Assembly: GCA_012974315.1 (NCBI GenBank)
Contig: JAAXQI010000029.1
Span: forward strand, 1 to 12,814
Direction of reading: 5' to 3'
From: Desulfobacterales bacterium
Lineage (GTDB): Bacteria > Desulfobacterota > Desulfobulbia > Desulfobulbales > BM004
DNA: 12,814 bases
The notes below the pieces were generated by a model that saw nothing but the letters and a program-made list of their open reading frames with translations, was not told where the DNA came from and searched no databases. Position 1 is the first letter of the stretch, and the number at the start of each line of letters is the position of its first letter. The position numbers and the translations under genes are program-made. Positions 6,261 through 12,778 of the stretch are shown piece after piece.

Positions 6261-7604
6261 ATGGAACATACAATTCTTATAGTTGATGATGAAATAAATA
6301 CACTCAAGGTATTGGCTGCGGCTCTGAAAAACCGCAATATCCATGTCGAGACTGCGCGGTCCGGCGAAGAGGCCCTGGAGCTTTTAAAAAAGAAAAAATA
6401 CAGCCTGGTTATTTCCGATTTTAAAATGGGAGGGATAAGTGGTGAGAAGCTCCTGGAAAAAACAAAGACTGTGTCTCCGAATTTACCCTTCATCCTGCTC
6501 ACCGCCCACGGAACTATCGAGCTGGCCGTTAATGCCATGCGCAAAGGAGCCTATACCTACCTGACAAAGCCGGTGAATATCAATCTGCTGGAATCCATTG
6601 TCAGTGATGTCCTGACAGGCGGTCGTTCGAAAGTCAGCGAGTATGATGCAGGTATGTTCCAGTACCTGAATATCATAGGCAAGACCCCTGCCATGCAGGA
6701 GGTCTTCTCGCTGATCAGGCGGGTGAGTAAAACAGATGCCAACATACTGGTTCTGGGTGAGTCTGGGACTGGCAAGGAGCTTGTGGCGCGGGCCATACAC
6801 TATACCTCCCTGCGGGCCGACAAGCCTTTTATACCGATCGATTGTACCACCATTCCTGCCGAGCTCATGGAAAGTGAGCTGTTCGGCTATGAAAAGGGAG
6901 CCTTTACCTGTGCGGATGAAAGAAAGCTGGGCTTGATCGAGATGGCCCAGGGTGGCACAACCTTCTTTGACGAGATTGGCGATCTGGATTTTGCCCTGCA
7001 GAAAAAACTGCTTCGCTTTCTGCAGGAAAAGGAAATACGCAGGATTGCCGGCAAGGGAAAGATCACTGTGGATGTCAGGGTCCTCTCTGCAACAAACAGG
7101 AATATTGAAAGCTCTTTGGAAAGCGGAGAGTTTCGGGCAGATCTGTTTTACCGGCTCAATGTTATCACCATCCAGATCCCTCCCCTGCGGGAACGATTGG
7201 ATGATATCCCCTTATTGGCAAATCACTATTTTGAATATTTTCGGAAAAAGAATAAAAAAGATATCCGCGAAATAGACCAGGATGCCATGAATGCACTCAT
7301 GAGCTATGACTGGCCAGGCAATGTGCGCGAATTGGAGAATATGATGGAGCGCGCCGTCATTCTCTGCCAGTTTGACACCATAAACATTGAGTGTCTGCCT
7401 AAGAAAATGAAAATGTTTGCCGGTGAAGAATATCCTGAAGTAAAGGAATTCAACCTGCCTGAAATTGAGAAAAGGACCATTGTCAAGGCCCTGGATAAGG
7501 CATCCTGGAACCAATCAAAGGCCGCCAGGCTCCTTGGGATCAGCCGCAAACAGTTGCGAACCAAAATGAAAAACCTTGACCTTCTTCCTGCTGCTGAAAA
7601 ATAA
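6261..7604 (+). CDS. NtrC-family sigma-54-dependent response regulator
   Basis: 447 residues, the normal length for the family. Receiver domain 1-118: acidic pocket DDE at 9-11, phosphoacceptor Asp53 (ISDFKM), Thr81 and Lys103 (LTKP). AAA+ domain about 136-375: Walker A GESGTGKE (166-173), Walker B GTTFFDEIGD (232-241), arginine-finger region FRADLFYRLN (291-300), sensor II WPGNVRELEN. C-terminal Fis-type helix-turn-helix about 415-440 (NQSKAARLLGISRKQL). Phosphorylated oligomers should bind an upstream dyad and open sigma-54 promoters by ATP hydrolysis. The sigma-54 contact loop, usually GAFTGA, is GAFTCA here (213-218), from codons GGA GCC TTT ACC TGT GCG. Start ATG with TGGAGA 8 bases upstream, 16 bases after the kinase stop, so co-transcribed. 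Three sigma-54 promoters nearby make it a likely local activator and autoregulator. Confidence 0.95.
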   Translation: MEHTILIVDDEINTLKVLAAALKNRNIHVETARSGEEALELLKKKKYSLVISDFKMGGISGEKLLEKTKTVSPNLPFILLTAHGTIELAVNAMRKGAYTYLTKPVNINLLESIVSDVLTGGRSKVSEYDAGMFQYLNIIGKTPAMQEVFSLIRRVSKTDANILVLGESGTGKELVARAIHYTSLRADKPFIPIDCTTIPAELMESELFGYEKGAFTCADERKLGLIEMAQGGTTFFDEIGDLDFALQKKLLRFLQEKEIRRIAGKGKITVDVRVLSATNRNIESSLESGEFRADLFYRLNVITIQIPPLRERLDDIPLLANHYFEYFRKKNKKDIREIDQDAMNALMSYDWPGNVRELENMMERAVILCQFDTINIECLPKKMKMFAGEEYPEVKEFNLPEIEKRTIVKALDKASWNQSKAARLLGISRKQLRTKMKNLDLLPAAEK

Positions 7605-7629
7605 TAATCACTATCCGAGAGGCCAGAGC

Positions 7630-7670
7630 GTCATTTATTAAACAATCGCAAATTGCGAGTGGTTCTTTTA
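7630..7670 (+). terminator. Terminator-like hairpin, repeat copy 1
   Basis: GTCATTTATTAAACAATCGC leads into a CAATCGC/GCGAGTG stem (one mismatch, loop AAATT), followed by GTTCTTTT. It lies 26 bases past the regulator stop and is nearly duplicated at 7680-7720. Probably part of the operon's end. Confidence 0.5.
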
Positions 7671-7679
7671 GGCAAGATT

Positions 7680-7720
7680 GTCACTTATTAAACAATCGCA
7701 ATTGCGATTGGTCCTTTTTA
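7680..7720 (+). terminator. Terminator-like hairpin, repeat copy 2
   Basis: GTCACTTATTAAACAATCGC leads into CAATCGCAATTGCGATTG, a perfect 18-base palindrome (7-bp stem, AATT loop), followed by GTCCTTTTT. This copy is the better intrinsic terminator. It sits exactly 50 bases after copy 1 and matches it except for a few substitutions and one-base shifts. Confidence 0.6.
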
Positions 7721-7755
7721 TCCATTAGTCCTCCTGCAGAAATATAAAATTGTAC

Positions 7756-7784
7756 TTGACTCAGGAAGCAATGTGTTTTTCAAT
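7756..7784 (+). promoter_or_regulatory. Sigma-70-like promoter of the HEAT-repeat gene
   Basis: TTGACT (7756-7761), a 17-base spacer, TTCAAT (7779-7784). The -35 box matches 5 of 6 and the -10 box 4 of 6. It lies after the tandem terminators, so the following gene is probably its own unit. Confidence 0.5.
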
Positions 7785-7824
7785 TTTATTGGGCGTATTT
7801 AAAATATGAAAATGGAGGGATGAC

Positions 7825-8364
7825 ATGAAAACGACATTGCTTATAATTGTATTGGTTGCAAGTCTTGTCTCAGGGGGAAATTCATTAGCGGTAAGTCGCG
7901 GAAGTGGTGGTGAAGAAATCCTTCAACCAACTCCGCCTTCGGATCTTCTTCTTATTTTGTCCGAGTTTGCCGATAAGAAAAATTTAGAAATATTACTGCA
8001 AAAGCTTACTGATCCAGATCCATTTGTCAGGGTAGAGGCTGTCCAGGCTCTTGGTGAAATACAAAAAGAACAATCCCTTGTCTCAGCATGTAACTGTCTC
8101 CAGGACGACAATCTCTATGTAAGGGCTTATGCTGCAGAGGCACTTGGCAAGATTGGCCAGGTGGACATTTCCTTTACTCTATCGAGGCTGCTTCCTGCCC
8201 TGGATGACCCATCACCATATGTCAGGGCAATGATGGTGGCAGCCCTGGGTGAACTTCAGGATGAAAGGGCGGTAGATTCAGTCAGGGAATGCCTGCATGA
8301 TGAAGATGAGTCTGTTAGAAAAATGGCAGCATGGGCCCTCAATAAAATAGAGAATTCTCAATAA
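7825..8364 (+). CDS. Exported HEAT-repeat protein
   Basis: 179 residues. A signal peptide is evident: MKTTLLIIVLVASLVSGGNSLA, with cleavage likely near residue 22. After a short Gly/Pro linker, residues about 54-176 are four HEAT/PBS-lyase-type repeats, each with the pattern L-D-P-V-R-A-A-LG-I: DPDPFVRVEAVQALGEI, DDNLYVRAYAAEALGKI, DDPSPYVRAMMVAALGEL, DEDESVRKMAAWALNKI. Such repeats form a small right-handed solenoid for protein binding and have no catalytic role by themselves. The PBS-lyase resemblance is structural only; there is no phycobilisome here. Location should be periplasmic. GGAGGG lies 5 bases before the ATG. It stands alone between terminators and a convergent gene, so its partner is unknown. 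Confidence 0.85.
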   Translation: MKTTLLIIVLVASLVSGGNSLAVSRGSGGEEILQPTPPSDLLLILSEFADKKNLEILLQKLTDPDPFVRVEAVQALGEIQKEQSLVSACNCLQDDNLYVRAYAAEALGKIGQVDISFTLSRLLPALDDPSPYVRAMMVAALGELQDERAVDSVRECLHDEDESVRKMAAWALNKIENSQ

Positions 8365-8473
8365 GCACCTTTCTTTTTTCTCCGTGGTCGAGATACTCAC
8401 AGAATTGAAGTATCTTGAAAGTTATCTTCAGTATTTGGGAACTGATTAAAATGAATACTTGTTGCAGTTATGT

Positions 8474-8597
8474 TTAGTCAACATATCCTGCGGGCATAGT
8501 AACTTTCTTGACCAAGTATACCAAATGTAATAGCTGGAGGGGAAAAGAACCCAACTCCAGCTTATTGGTTTATATGTTCAATGATAATGTTGACTAA
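8474..8597. repeat. Inverted repeat bounding a hairpin in a convergent gap
   Basis: TTAGTCAACAT (8474-8484) and ATGTTGACTAA (8587-8597) are perfect 11-base inverted arms. Between them lies a second stem, AGCTGGAG/CTCCAGCT (about 8532-8562), with an inner GGG/CCC. The whole could fold as a long interrupted hairpin between two convergent genes. It may be a bidirectional terminator, a small structured RNA or a tiny mobile relic; nothing here decides. No gene in 8365-8615. Confidence 0.5.
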
Positions 8598-8615
8598 GCT
8601 ATCAATCTTCTGGTT

Positions 8616-9266
8616 TTAAGCCTCCATGGCCTTTACAGCCTCGTCCGTTGTCAGAACCGCGTTGGCTATATATCCATAGTTGATGAGCGCCGCCTGGTAG
8701 CCGTCTCCCAACTCGGGATGTAAGGCTCCGGCCGTCGCGTCTTTCACCACAGTGACCTCAAAACCCTGCTCAATCAATTCGCGTAGGTGGGCTTCGACAC
8801 ATAGATTAGCTGACATGCCTCCCAAGACAACCTTATTAATGCCTCGTTTGCGAAGCTGCAGGGCCACATCATTATTCTCCGGGCCATAGACTTTGTGGGG
8901 GCTGCACACAATAGTCTTGCCATCATCGATGTAGGGTTTGTAGCGCTCCAACCAATCGGCGCCCGACCCAGAAAAACCTTCTAGGTTCAATGCACCGCTT
9001 CGATCAAACATCTTGATGTCATGCATTACATTCTCAATGGTTCCCCCGAACTTCCAGCCGTGATCGGTGGGGTAATAGTAATGGGGCGAGATGAAGACCT
9101 CGAACCCGTTGGCCTTGGCGGCTTTGAAAAGCCTCTCGATGTTCTCGACAGTCTTGTTCTCCTTGACGCTGTTGCCGACCAACTCCCAGGTGACACCTTG
9201 CTCACTGAGGAAGTCATTCTGCACGTCGGTTAATAGCACTGCTGTGTCTTTATTATTTATGTTCAT
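8616..9266 (-). CDS. Isochorismatase-family cysteine hydrolase
   Basis: 216 residues, cytoplasmic, a normal length for the family. The Asp-Lys-Cys triad is visible: Asp14 in LLTDVQNDF, Lys125 in CSPHKVYG and Cys156 in GGMSANLCVEAHL, just after the usual small-residue loop. HYYYPTDHGW (62-71) and DATAGALHPELG (176-187) are further family-like segments. Members hydrolyse amide, ether-ester or related bonds through the cysteine (isochorismatase, nicotinamidase, N-carbamoylsarcosine amidase and many of unknown substrate). The substrate here cannot be assigned; it does not read as a nicotinamidase, since the metal-binding DxHxxxxxxH pattern is not evident. AGGAG lies 7 bases before the ATG. Its leader carries a GEMM-like riboswitch and terminator (9304-9412), so it appears to be conditionally expressed. 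Codons look more GC-rich than in neighbouring genes, which may point to transfer. Confidence 0.9.
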   Translation of the reverse strand: MNINNKDTAVLLTDVQNDFLSEQGVTWELVGNSVKENKTVENIERLFKAAKANGFEVFISPHYYYPTDHGWKFGGTIENVMHDIKMFDRSGALNLEGFSGSGADWLERYKPYIDDGKTIVCSPHKVYGPENNDVALQLRKRGINKVVLGGMSANLCVEAHLRELIEQGFEVTVVKDATAGALHPELGDGYQAALINYGYIANAVLTTDEAVKAMEA

Positions 9267-9303
9267 GGCATTTCTCCTTATTTTAAGGTGAAGTAATTAT
9301 ATC

Positions 9304-9346
9304 AAAATAAAAAAGCCGGGTTACCTAATGTATAGGTAACCCGGCT
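9304..9346 (-). terminator. Intrinsic terminator (riboswitch expression platform)
   Basis: On the minus strand, AGCCGGGTTACCTA pairs with TAGGTAACCCGGCT as a perfect 14-bp stem with a five-base loop, followed by TTTTTT ATTTT. It lies upstream of the cysteine hydrolase start, not after a gene, so it acts as an attenuator. Its 5' arm and loop are the 3' strand of the riboswitch aptamer. Confidence 0.9.
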
Positions 9347-9408
9347 ATCAATTTTCAAGACCCGTGGTGTTTCGTCCCAACCTTACGGATGGTTTGACTT
9401 TTTCTATA
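9331..9408 (-). ncRNA. GEMM-I (c-di-GMP-I-like) riboswitch aptamer, variant core
   Basis: Read on the minus strand: P1 5' strand TATAG (9408-9404), AAAAAGTCAAACC, P2 CCATCC-GTAA-GGTTGG (GNRA loop, one T-T mismatch), GGGACGAAACACC, ACGGGTCT, a short P3 loop, then GATAGCCGGGTTACC, and P1 3' strand CTATA (9335-9331). Order, spacing and the ACGGGTCT and GCCGGGTTACC blocks are those I know from the GEMM-I class (Rfam RF01051). P1's 3' strand and the GCCGGGTTACC block are also the terminator's 5' arm and loop, so aptamer folding and termination exclude each other: ligand binding should switch expression on. The usual GGC-AAACC and GGGACGCAAAGCC are altered to GTC-AAACC and GGGACGAAACACC, which touches the ligand pocket. 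It may be an orphan-specificity variant or a decaying copy. Confidence 0.75.
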
Positions 9409-9418
9409 GCAATCTATG

Positions 9419-9424
9419 ATTATA
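9419..9424 (-). promoter_or_regulatory. -10 box of the riboswitch/cysteine hydrolase promoter
   Basis: TATAAT on the minus strand, a perfect -10 hexamer. It places the start near 9412, four bases before the aptamer's P1 strand, which supports both calls. TTGACT (9446-9451) is upstream but at 21 bases, too far for a normal -35; it lies inside the dyad GATAGT-TG-ACTATC (9443-9456), which could be an operator. Confidence 0.5.
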
Positions 9425-9938
9425 AACTATGCATGAATGAAAGATAGTCAACTATCTCTTGTGATACTATGTGGTGCTTACATGTTGCTCAAACACAAGT
9501 ACAGATGTCTTGCCAACATCTTGACTTTTTGAAGAGAGAATGGCAGTTAACATGTCCTCGGGACACCTTGACCTTTTAGGAATCATTCACGAGTTGTGAT
9601 TTATAGCAGACATCGCAAGTATCAGCTGCCGCCAATTAAATGCTTTTTTAAAGTGCTATAAAACAAGGGGTAATGGGTTGTCAATTTTCTACTTGACACT
9701 ATCAGACATATCAGCAGACATGCTAGATCAGCTTGACCCTCATGTTTTCTATCCCAATAAAGTAATAAACAATAAACTCACTTGCTTACTGACCCTATAA
9801 ATGCTATCTTTTAAGTGCGTTTTATGCCGTAGCAGAATCAATGGTCCTATTGCTAATTACCAAACGGCTGAAAATTTTATTTGGAACCTGGCACGCACGC
9901 GGATTTATTTACATTAGCATCTTTTCCTCTCTTCCTCT
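9425..9938. other. Gene-free stretch of about 510 bases between divergent genes
   Basis: No credible open reading frame on either strand. Visible structure: the dyad at 9443-9456; AGATGT/ACATCT arms at 9503-9521; TGTCC-TCG-GGACA at 9553-9565; 9-base inverted arms TTTATAGCA (9600-9608) and TGCTATAAA (9654-9662); several CAGACAT repeats around 9700-9725. A weak promoter for the plus-strand gene, TTGCTT-17-TATCTT (about 9783-9811), is possible. Nothing matches an RNA family I recognise. Confidence 0.5.
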
Positions 9939-12008
9939 ATGGATTATATAAGTAGTCTCCAGCTCAAAACTGAACCATTTGTCTCTCCTTCAGACTCGGA
10001 AATTTATCCATGCCAAGCTATCAGGGATTTAACTGAGAAGCTTTCCGACAACATCCAACTTGGTGCAGGGTATCAATTAGTTATAGGCCCTGAGGGATCA
10101 GGGAAAACCTCTCTTTTAAACCAGCTTGCGCAAAAGTTCAGCGCAGACAATAAAACATTTGTGCTTTTGATCAGCAATCCTCAGTTCAAGGATATGCAGC
10201 AATTCCTCATTACTGTTGGGGGTATTTTCAAAACCATCAATGCTCCCGCTGGTTTTGATGACAATACATTCCAGAAGGCTTTCAATAGCTTTTTCTACAA
10301 ACTTTATAAGCAGGAGAAAAAAAATGTTCTTCTGCTTATTGATAATGGCCAGAATTTTCCAGACTTTTGCCTCCATGCCCTGAATTCCTTTTATGACTAT
10401 CACCCTGACTGTCGGCGTTTTTTCCAGACTGTCATATGCGGTGAGCCTTCGCTTCAGTGGAATATTAACGCGAACAAGGCTTTAAACGACCGCATTTTTT
10501 TAACCACCGCACTAAAACCTTTCAACTTTAAAGACATTAGAAAACTAATTCGCTTTCACCTGGAACAGGCTGCAACCGACCCCGGTTCTCCCCCGGTACT
10601 TTTCAGTATACCCGCCCAGTGGGTTATTTATCGCATGGCTCAAGGGCATCCCCAAAAAACCATTGACCTCTGCCGCTTCATAGTCCTGACACTGGTTATT
10701 GAAAACCGAAAAAAAGCTGACTGGTTCATAACTCTGCGCACCGCCAAAATGCTTATCCCCAAAAGGGCAAAAAAATTGCTGGTTATACGAACCACCTTCC
10801 TCGCCAGTCTCATCCTTTTCATGCTGGTTTTCGGTTTATGGTCAGAAAAGATCGAGACAATGAACTTGCACTGGCAAGGTCAACTGCTTCAGGAGTCTGT
10901 CCCCATAAAGGTGCTACCGCAAGAGACGCAACCTGTTAAACCGGTAAAAGTAACACAAAAAAGTTCCCTGTCGGAACGGACCAGAGAAGCGCCCCCAAAT
11001 ATATCCGCAATCTTAAAAGAAACTATACCTCCGGTCATACCAGCAGAGGAGCAGATCGAAGGAAAGGTGCCAGCTAAAAAGTCTGCAGCAGTTCCAAATC
11101 AACCCGAAGTTAAAGCCTCAACTACAGAAGTTCCTGTGCCAGAATCAGCCGAAGTTATAGATAATGAGGATATGGCTGAACTAAAATCGGTACCAGAAGT
11201 TGAACATTTAGTTACTCCAGTCAACAAGGAAATACGGGAAGTATGGCCCGGTTATACCCTCCTGGTCATGATTCAGCAAGTATACGGTCCTGGCTACTTG
11301 AAAAAGCAATATATAGACCAAGTTATTGCCGCCAACCCCCACTTAAAGAATCCCGACAATCTTGAAATCGGCGATCAGGTAATATTCCCTGCATTTTATG
11401 TCCAGAAAGAGGTCAAAACTCTTGGCGTTACTCGAGCATCAGAATCCCTGCCTGCCACGAAGTCTGATCAGGAACCGCAGCAGGCTTATTTTCCAGATTT
11501 TACAGAGAAGCGGGTAGAGCCACCTGAATATCTTGGTGATATTATTACTGCTCCAGGAGAAGCTTTTGGTGATATGGTCCGCAGAATTTACGGCCCTTGG
11601 AGCTTTAATACTGAAAACGTCAAAACTGTTTTAGCAGTCAATCCGAATCTTAAGAGTCCTGAATTGTTGCAAGTGGGGCATAAAATCCGTTTCCCCACAA
11701 TTCCCGTTACCCTTACGCCAAAAGCAGAAGAAGTATGGTGGGTACGAATCATTACTTTTGACAATATTCAAAGCGCTTATCGTTTACTGCGGAAATACAG
11801 GAAATCACCGCCACCCCTGGTGATTATCCCTTCAAGAAATGAAAGTGGCCAGGTTCTCATGAATATCCTACTGGAAGACTATTTTATGGATAAAGAGTCG
11901 GCACTAAAAGCTATCCAGGCCCTGCCTAGTGTAATTACAACTCAGGCTGAAGCCTTGCATGGCTTGAGTCCTGAAACTTTTTACTATCGGATGAAGAAAA
12001 ACAAATAG
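9939..12008 (+). CDS. ExeA/DamX-like membrane ATPase with two LysM domains and a SPOR-like C-terminus
   Basis: 689 residues. Residues 1-265 form an ExeA/GspA-type AAA ATPase: the N-terminal YISSLQLKTEPFVSPSD resembles the ExeA start, Walker A is GPEGSGKTS (50-58) and the Walker B strand is VLLLIDNGQNF (130-140). ExeA proteins usually have IDEAQN, so the catalytic Glu is Asn136 here. A single membrane segment (about 281-300) is followed by a Pro/Glu/Lys-rich linker (about 315-430), LysM 1 (about 434-484), LysM 2 (about 534-586) and a SPOR-like segment (about 599-665, WWVRIITFDNIQSAYRLL). This predicts a cytoplasmic ATPase tethered through the inner membrane to peptidoglycan, as in GspA (secretin assembly) or DamX (division). 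No secretion genes adjoin, so the process is open. No ribosome site precedes the ATG; 20 bases upstream are nearly all pyrimidine, so it may be leaderless or poorly translated. Confidence 0.87.
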   Translation: MDYISSLQLKTEPFVSPSDSEIYPCQAIRDLTEKLSDNIQLGAGYQLVIGPEGSGKTSLLNQLAQKFSADNKTFVLLISNPQFKDMQQFLITVGGIFKTINAPAGFDDNTFQKAFNSFFYKLYKQEKKNVLLLIDNGQNFPDFCLHALNSFYDYHPDCRRFFQTVICGEPSLQWNINANKALNDRIFLTTALKPFNFKDIRKLIRFHLEQAATDPGSPPVLFSIPAQWVIYRMAQGHPQKTIDLCRFIVLTLVIENRKKADWFITLRTAKMLIPKRAKKLLVIRTTFLASLILFMLVFGLWSEKIETMNLHWQGQLLQESVPIKVLPQETQPVKPVKVTQKSSLSERTREAPPNISAILKETIPPVIPAEEQIEGKVPAKKSAAVPNQPEVKASTTEVPVPESAEVIDNEDMAELKSVPEVEHLVTPVNKEIREVWPGYTLLVMIQQVYGPGYLKKQYIDQVIAANPHLKNPDNLEIGDQVIFPAFYVQKEVKTLGVTRASESLPATKSDQEPQQAYFPDFTEKRVEPPEYLGDIITAPGEAFGDMVRRIYGPWSFNTENVKTVLAVNPNLKSPELLQVGHKIRFPTIPVTLTPKAEEVWWVRIITFDNIQSAYRLLRKYRKSPPPLVIIPSRNESGQVLMNILLEDYFMDKESALKAIQALPSVITTQAEALHGLSPETFYYRMKKNK

Positions 12009-12041
12009 ATGAATAATGAAACAAAAAAACAGTAATATTTT

Positions 12042-12362
12042 ATGACACTAACCTTCCTGACTTACATATTCTTTGCCGGGGGAGTTGTTGCCATTCTCTA
12101 CTCGATACTGGCACTGTTTAGCTTGATGAATCATGATCGGGTACAGAAAGTCCTGCCTGATAAATATGAACCAGGAGCAGACATGATGGTGACAGGGGGA
12201 CCGGCTGTTGCCGAGGCTTTCTGGGAGCGAGCAAAAATTCTTCTTCAAAACGGTCGATTTGATGCTGCCCTTGTCGATTGCAAACGCGCTTTAGCAGTCA
12301 ATCCGAACCATGCTGATGCCAAAAGGCTTTGGGATCACCTGTTTCCACCGGAGTTTGTTTAG
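12042..12362 (+). CDS. Small membrane-anchored TPR protein
   Basis: 106 residues. An N-terminal hydrophobic segment (about 4-28) anchors it; residues about 57-90 (AEAFWERAKILLQNGRFDAALVDCKRALAVNPNHADA) form one tetratricopeptide repeat plus a start of the next helix, typically a protein-binding module. It follows the ATPase gene by 33 bases on the same strand and is probably co-transcribed. Ribosome site is weak. After its TAG stop the same frame stays open for 39 more codons of Ala/Lys/Glu-rich sequence, so it may be the shortened remains of a longer protein. Function not known; a partner role for the ATPase is inferred from position only. Confidence 0.7.
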   Translation: MTLTFLTYIFFAGGVVAILYSILALFSLMNHDRVQKVLPDKYEPGADMMVTGGPAVAEAFWERAKILLQNGRFDAALVDCKRALAVNPNHADAKRLWDHLFPPEFV

Positions 12363-12527
12363 ACAGTTCCGGCGGGAAAAACACTACTCTTAGCTGCAGA
12401 AGCAGAAAAGGCCAGCCATAAAGACGAGAAAGTGGTCCATGAGTACGAGTCGAAACAGGCTAAACCTTCTTGCTCCGGTTGAACCGGCTAGGAAGACTGC
12501 GGCAGAAGAGGTTATTGCCGAACCAGG
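12363..12527 (+). pseudogene. Possible broken C-terminal extension of the TPR protein
   Basis: Directly after the TAG, the same frame reads TVPAGKTLLLAAEAEKASHK and on for 39 codons to a TGA (12480-12482). From about 12463 the next frame reads LLAPVEPARKTAAEEVIAEP, up to the terminator. Both resemble the charged, Pro/Ala-rich linker of the preceding ATPase. One stop mutation plus one frameshift, real or from sequencing, would explain this; chance open frames cannot be ruled out. Confidence 0.35.
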
Positions 12528-12559
12528 ACCGGAATGCCTTCCCCAATTTCGGTTTTTTT
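12528..12559 (+). terminator. Intrinsic terminator of the ATPase-TPR operon
   Basis: ACCGGAA (12528-12534) pairs with TTTCGGT (12547-12553; one G-T pair), and seven T follow (12553-12559). It lies in the expected place, after the last plus-strand coding signal. Bases 12560-12778 beyond it are AT-rich with no gene; the only structure is TTGCCA/TGGCAA inverted arms at 12688-12706. Confidence 0.65.
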
Positions 12560-12778
12560 ATTGGCACTATATGTCCAACTATTTACGATATATTGCATAA
12601 ATTAATTCCAACAATATTTAGAAATAATAAAATTACTAATTGAAGATCGCTTTCTACGATGTTGATATCTCCACGTCTTTTTTTATGTTGCCATATTCAG
12701 TGGCAAACTGGAAAAACCTTTCGATCTATTATTCAGACTTACAGAAATTTTGACTTCAGAGGATGTAAAATCCCATAT

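Noticed and set aside
9553..9565. TGTCCTCGGGACA as a further copy of the activator dyad
   Set aside because: Arms are five bases with a different spacer, and no sigma-54 promoter is nearby.
9888..9904. CTGGCACGCACGCGGAT as a sigma-54 promoter for the ATPase gene
   Set aside because: The -24 part is perfect but there is no GC at the -12 position.
12562..12577. TGGCACTATATGTCC as a sigma-54 promoter
   Set aside because: The -12 GC is absent at the required spacing and no gene follows.
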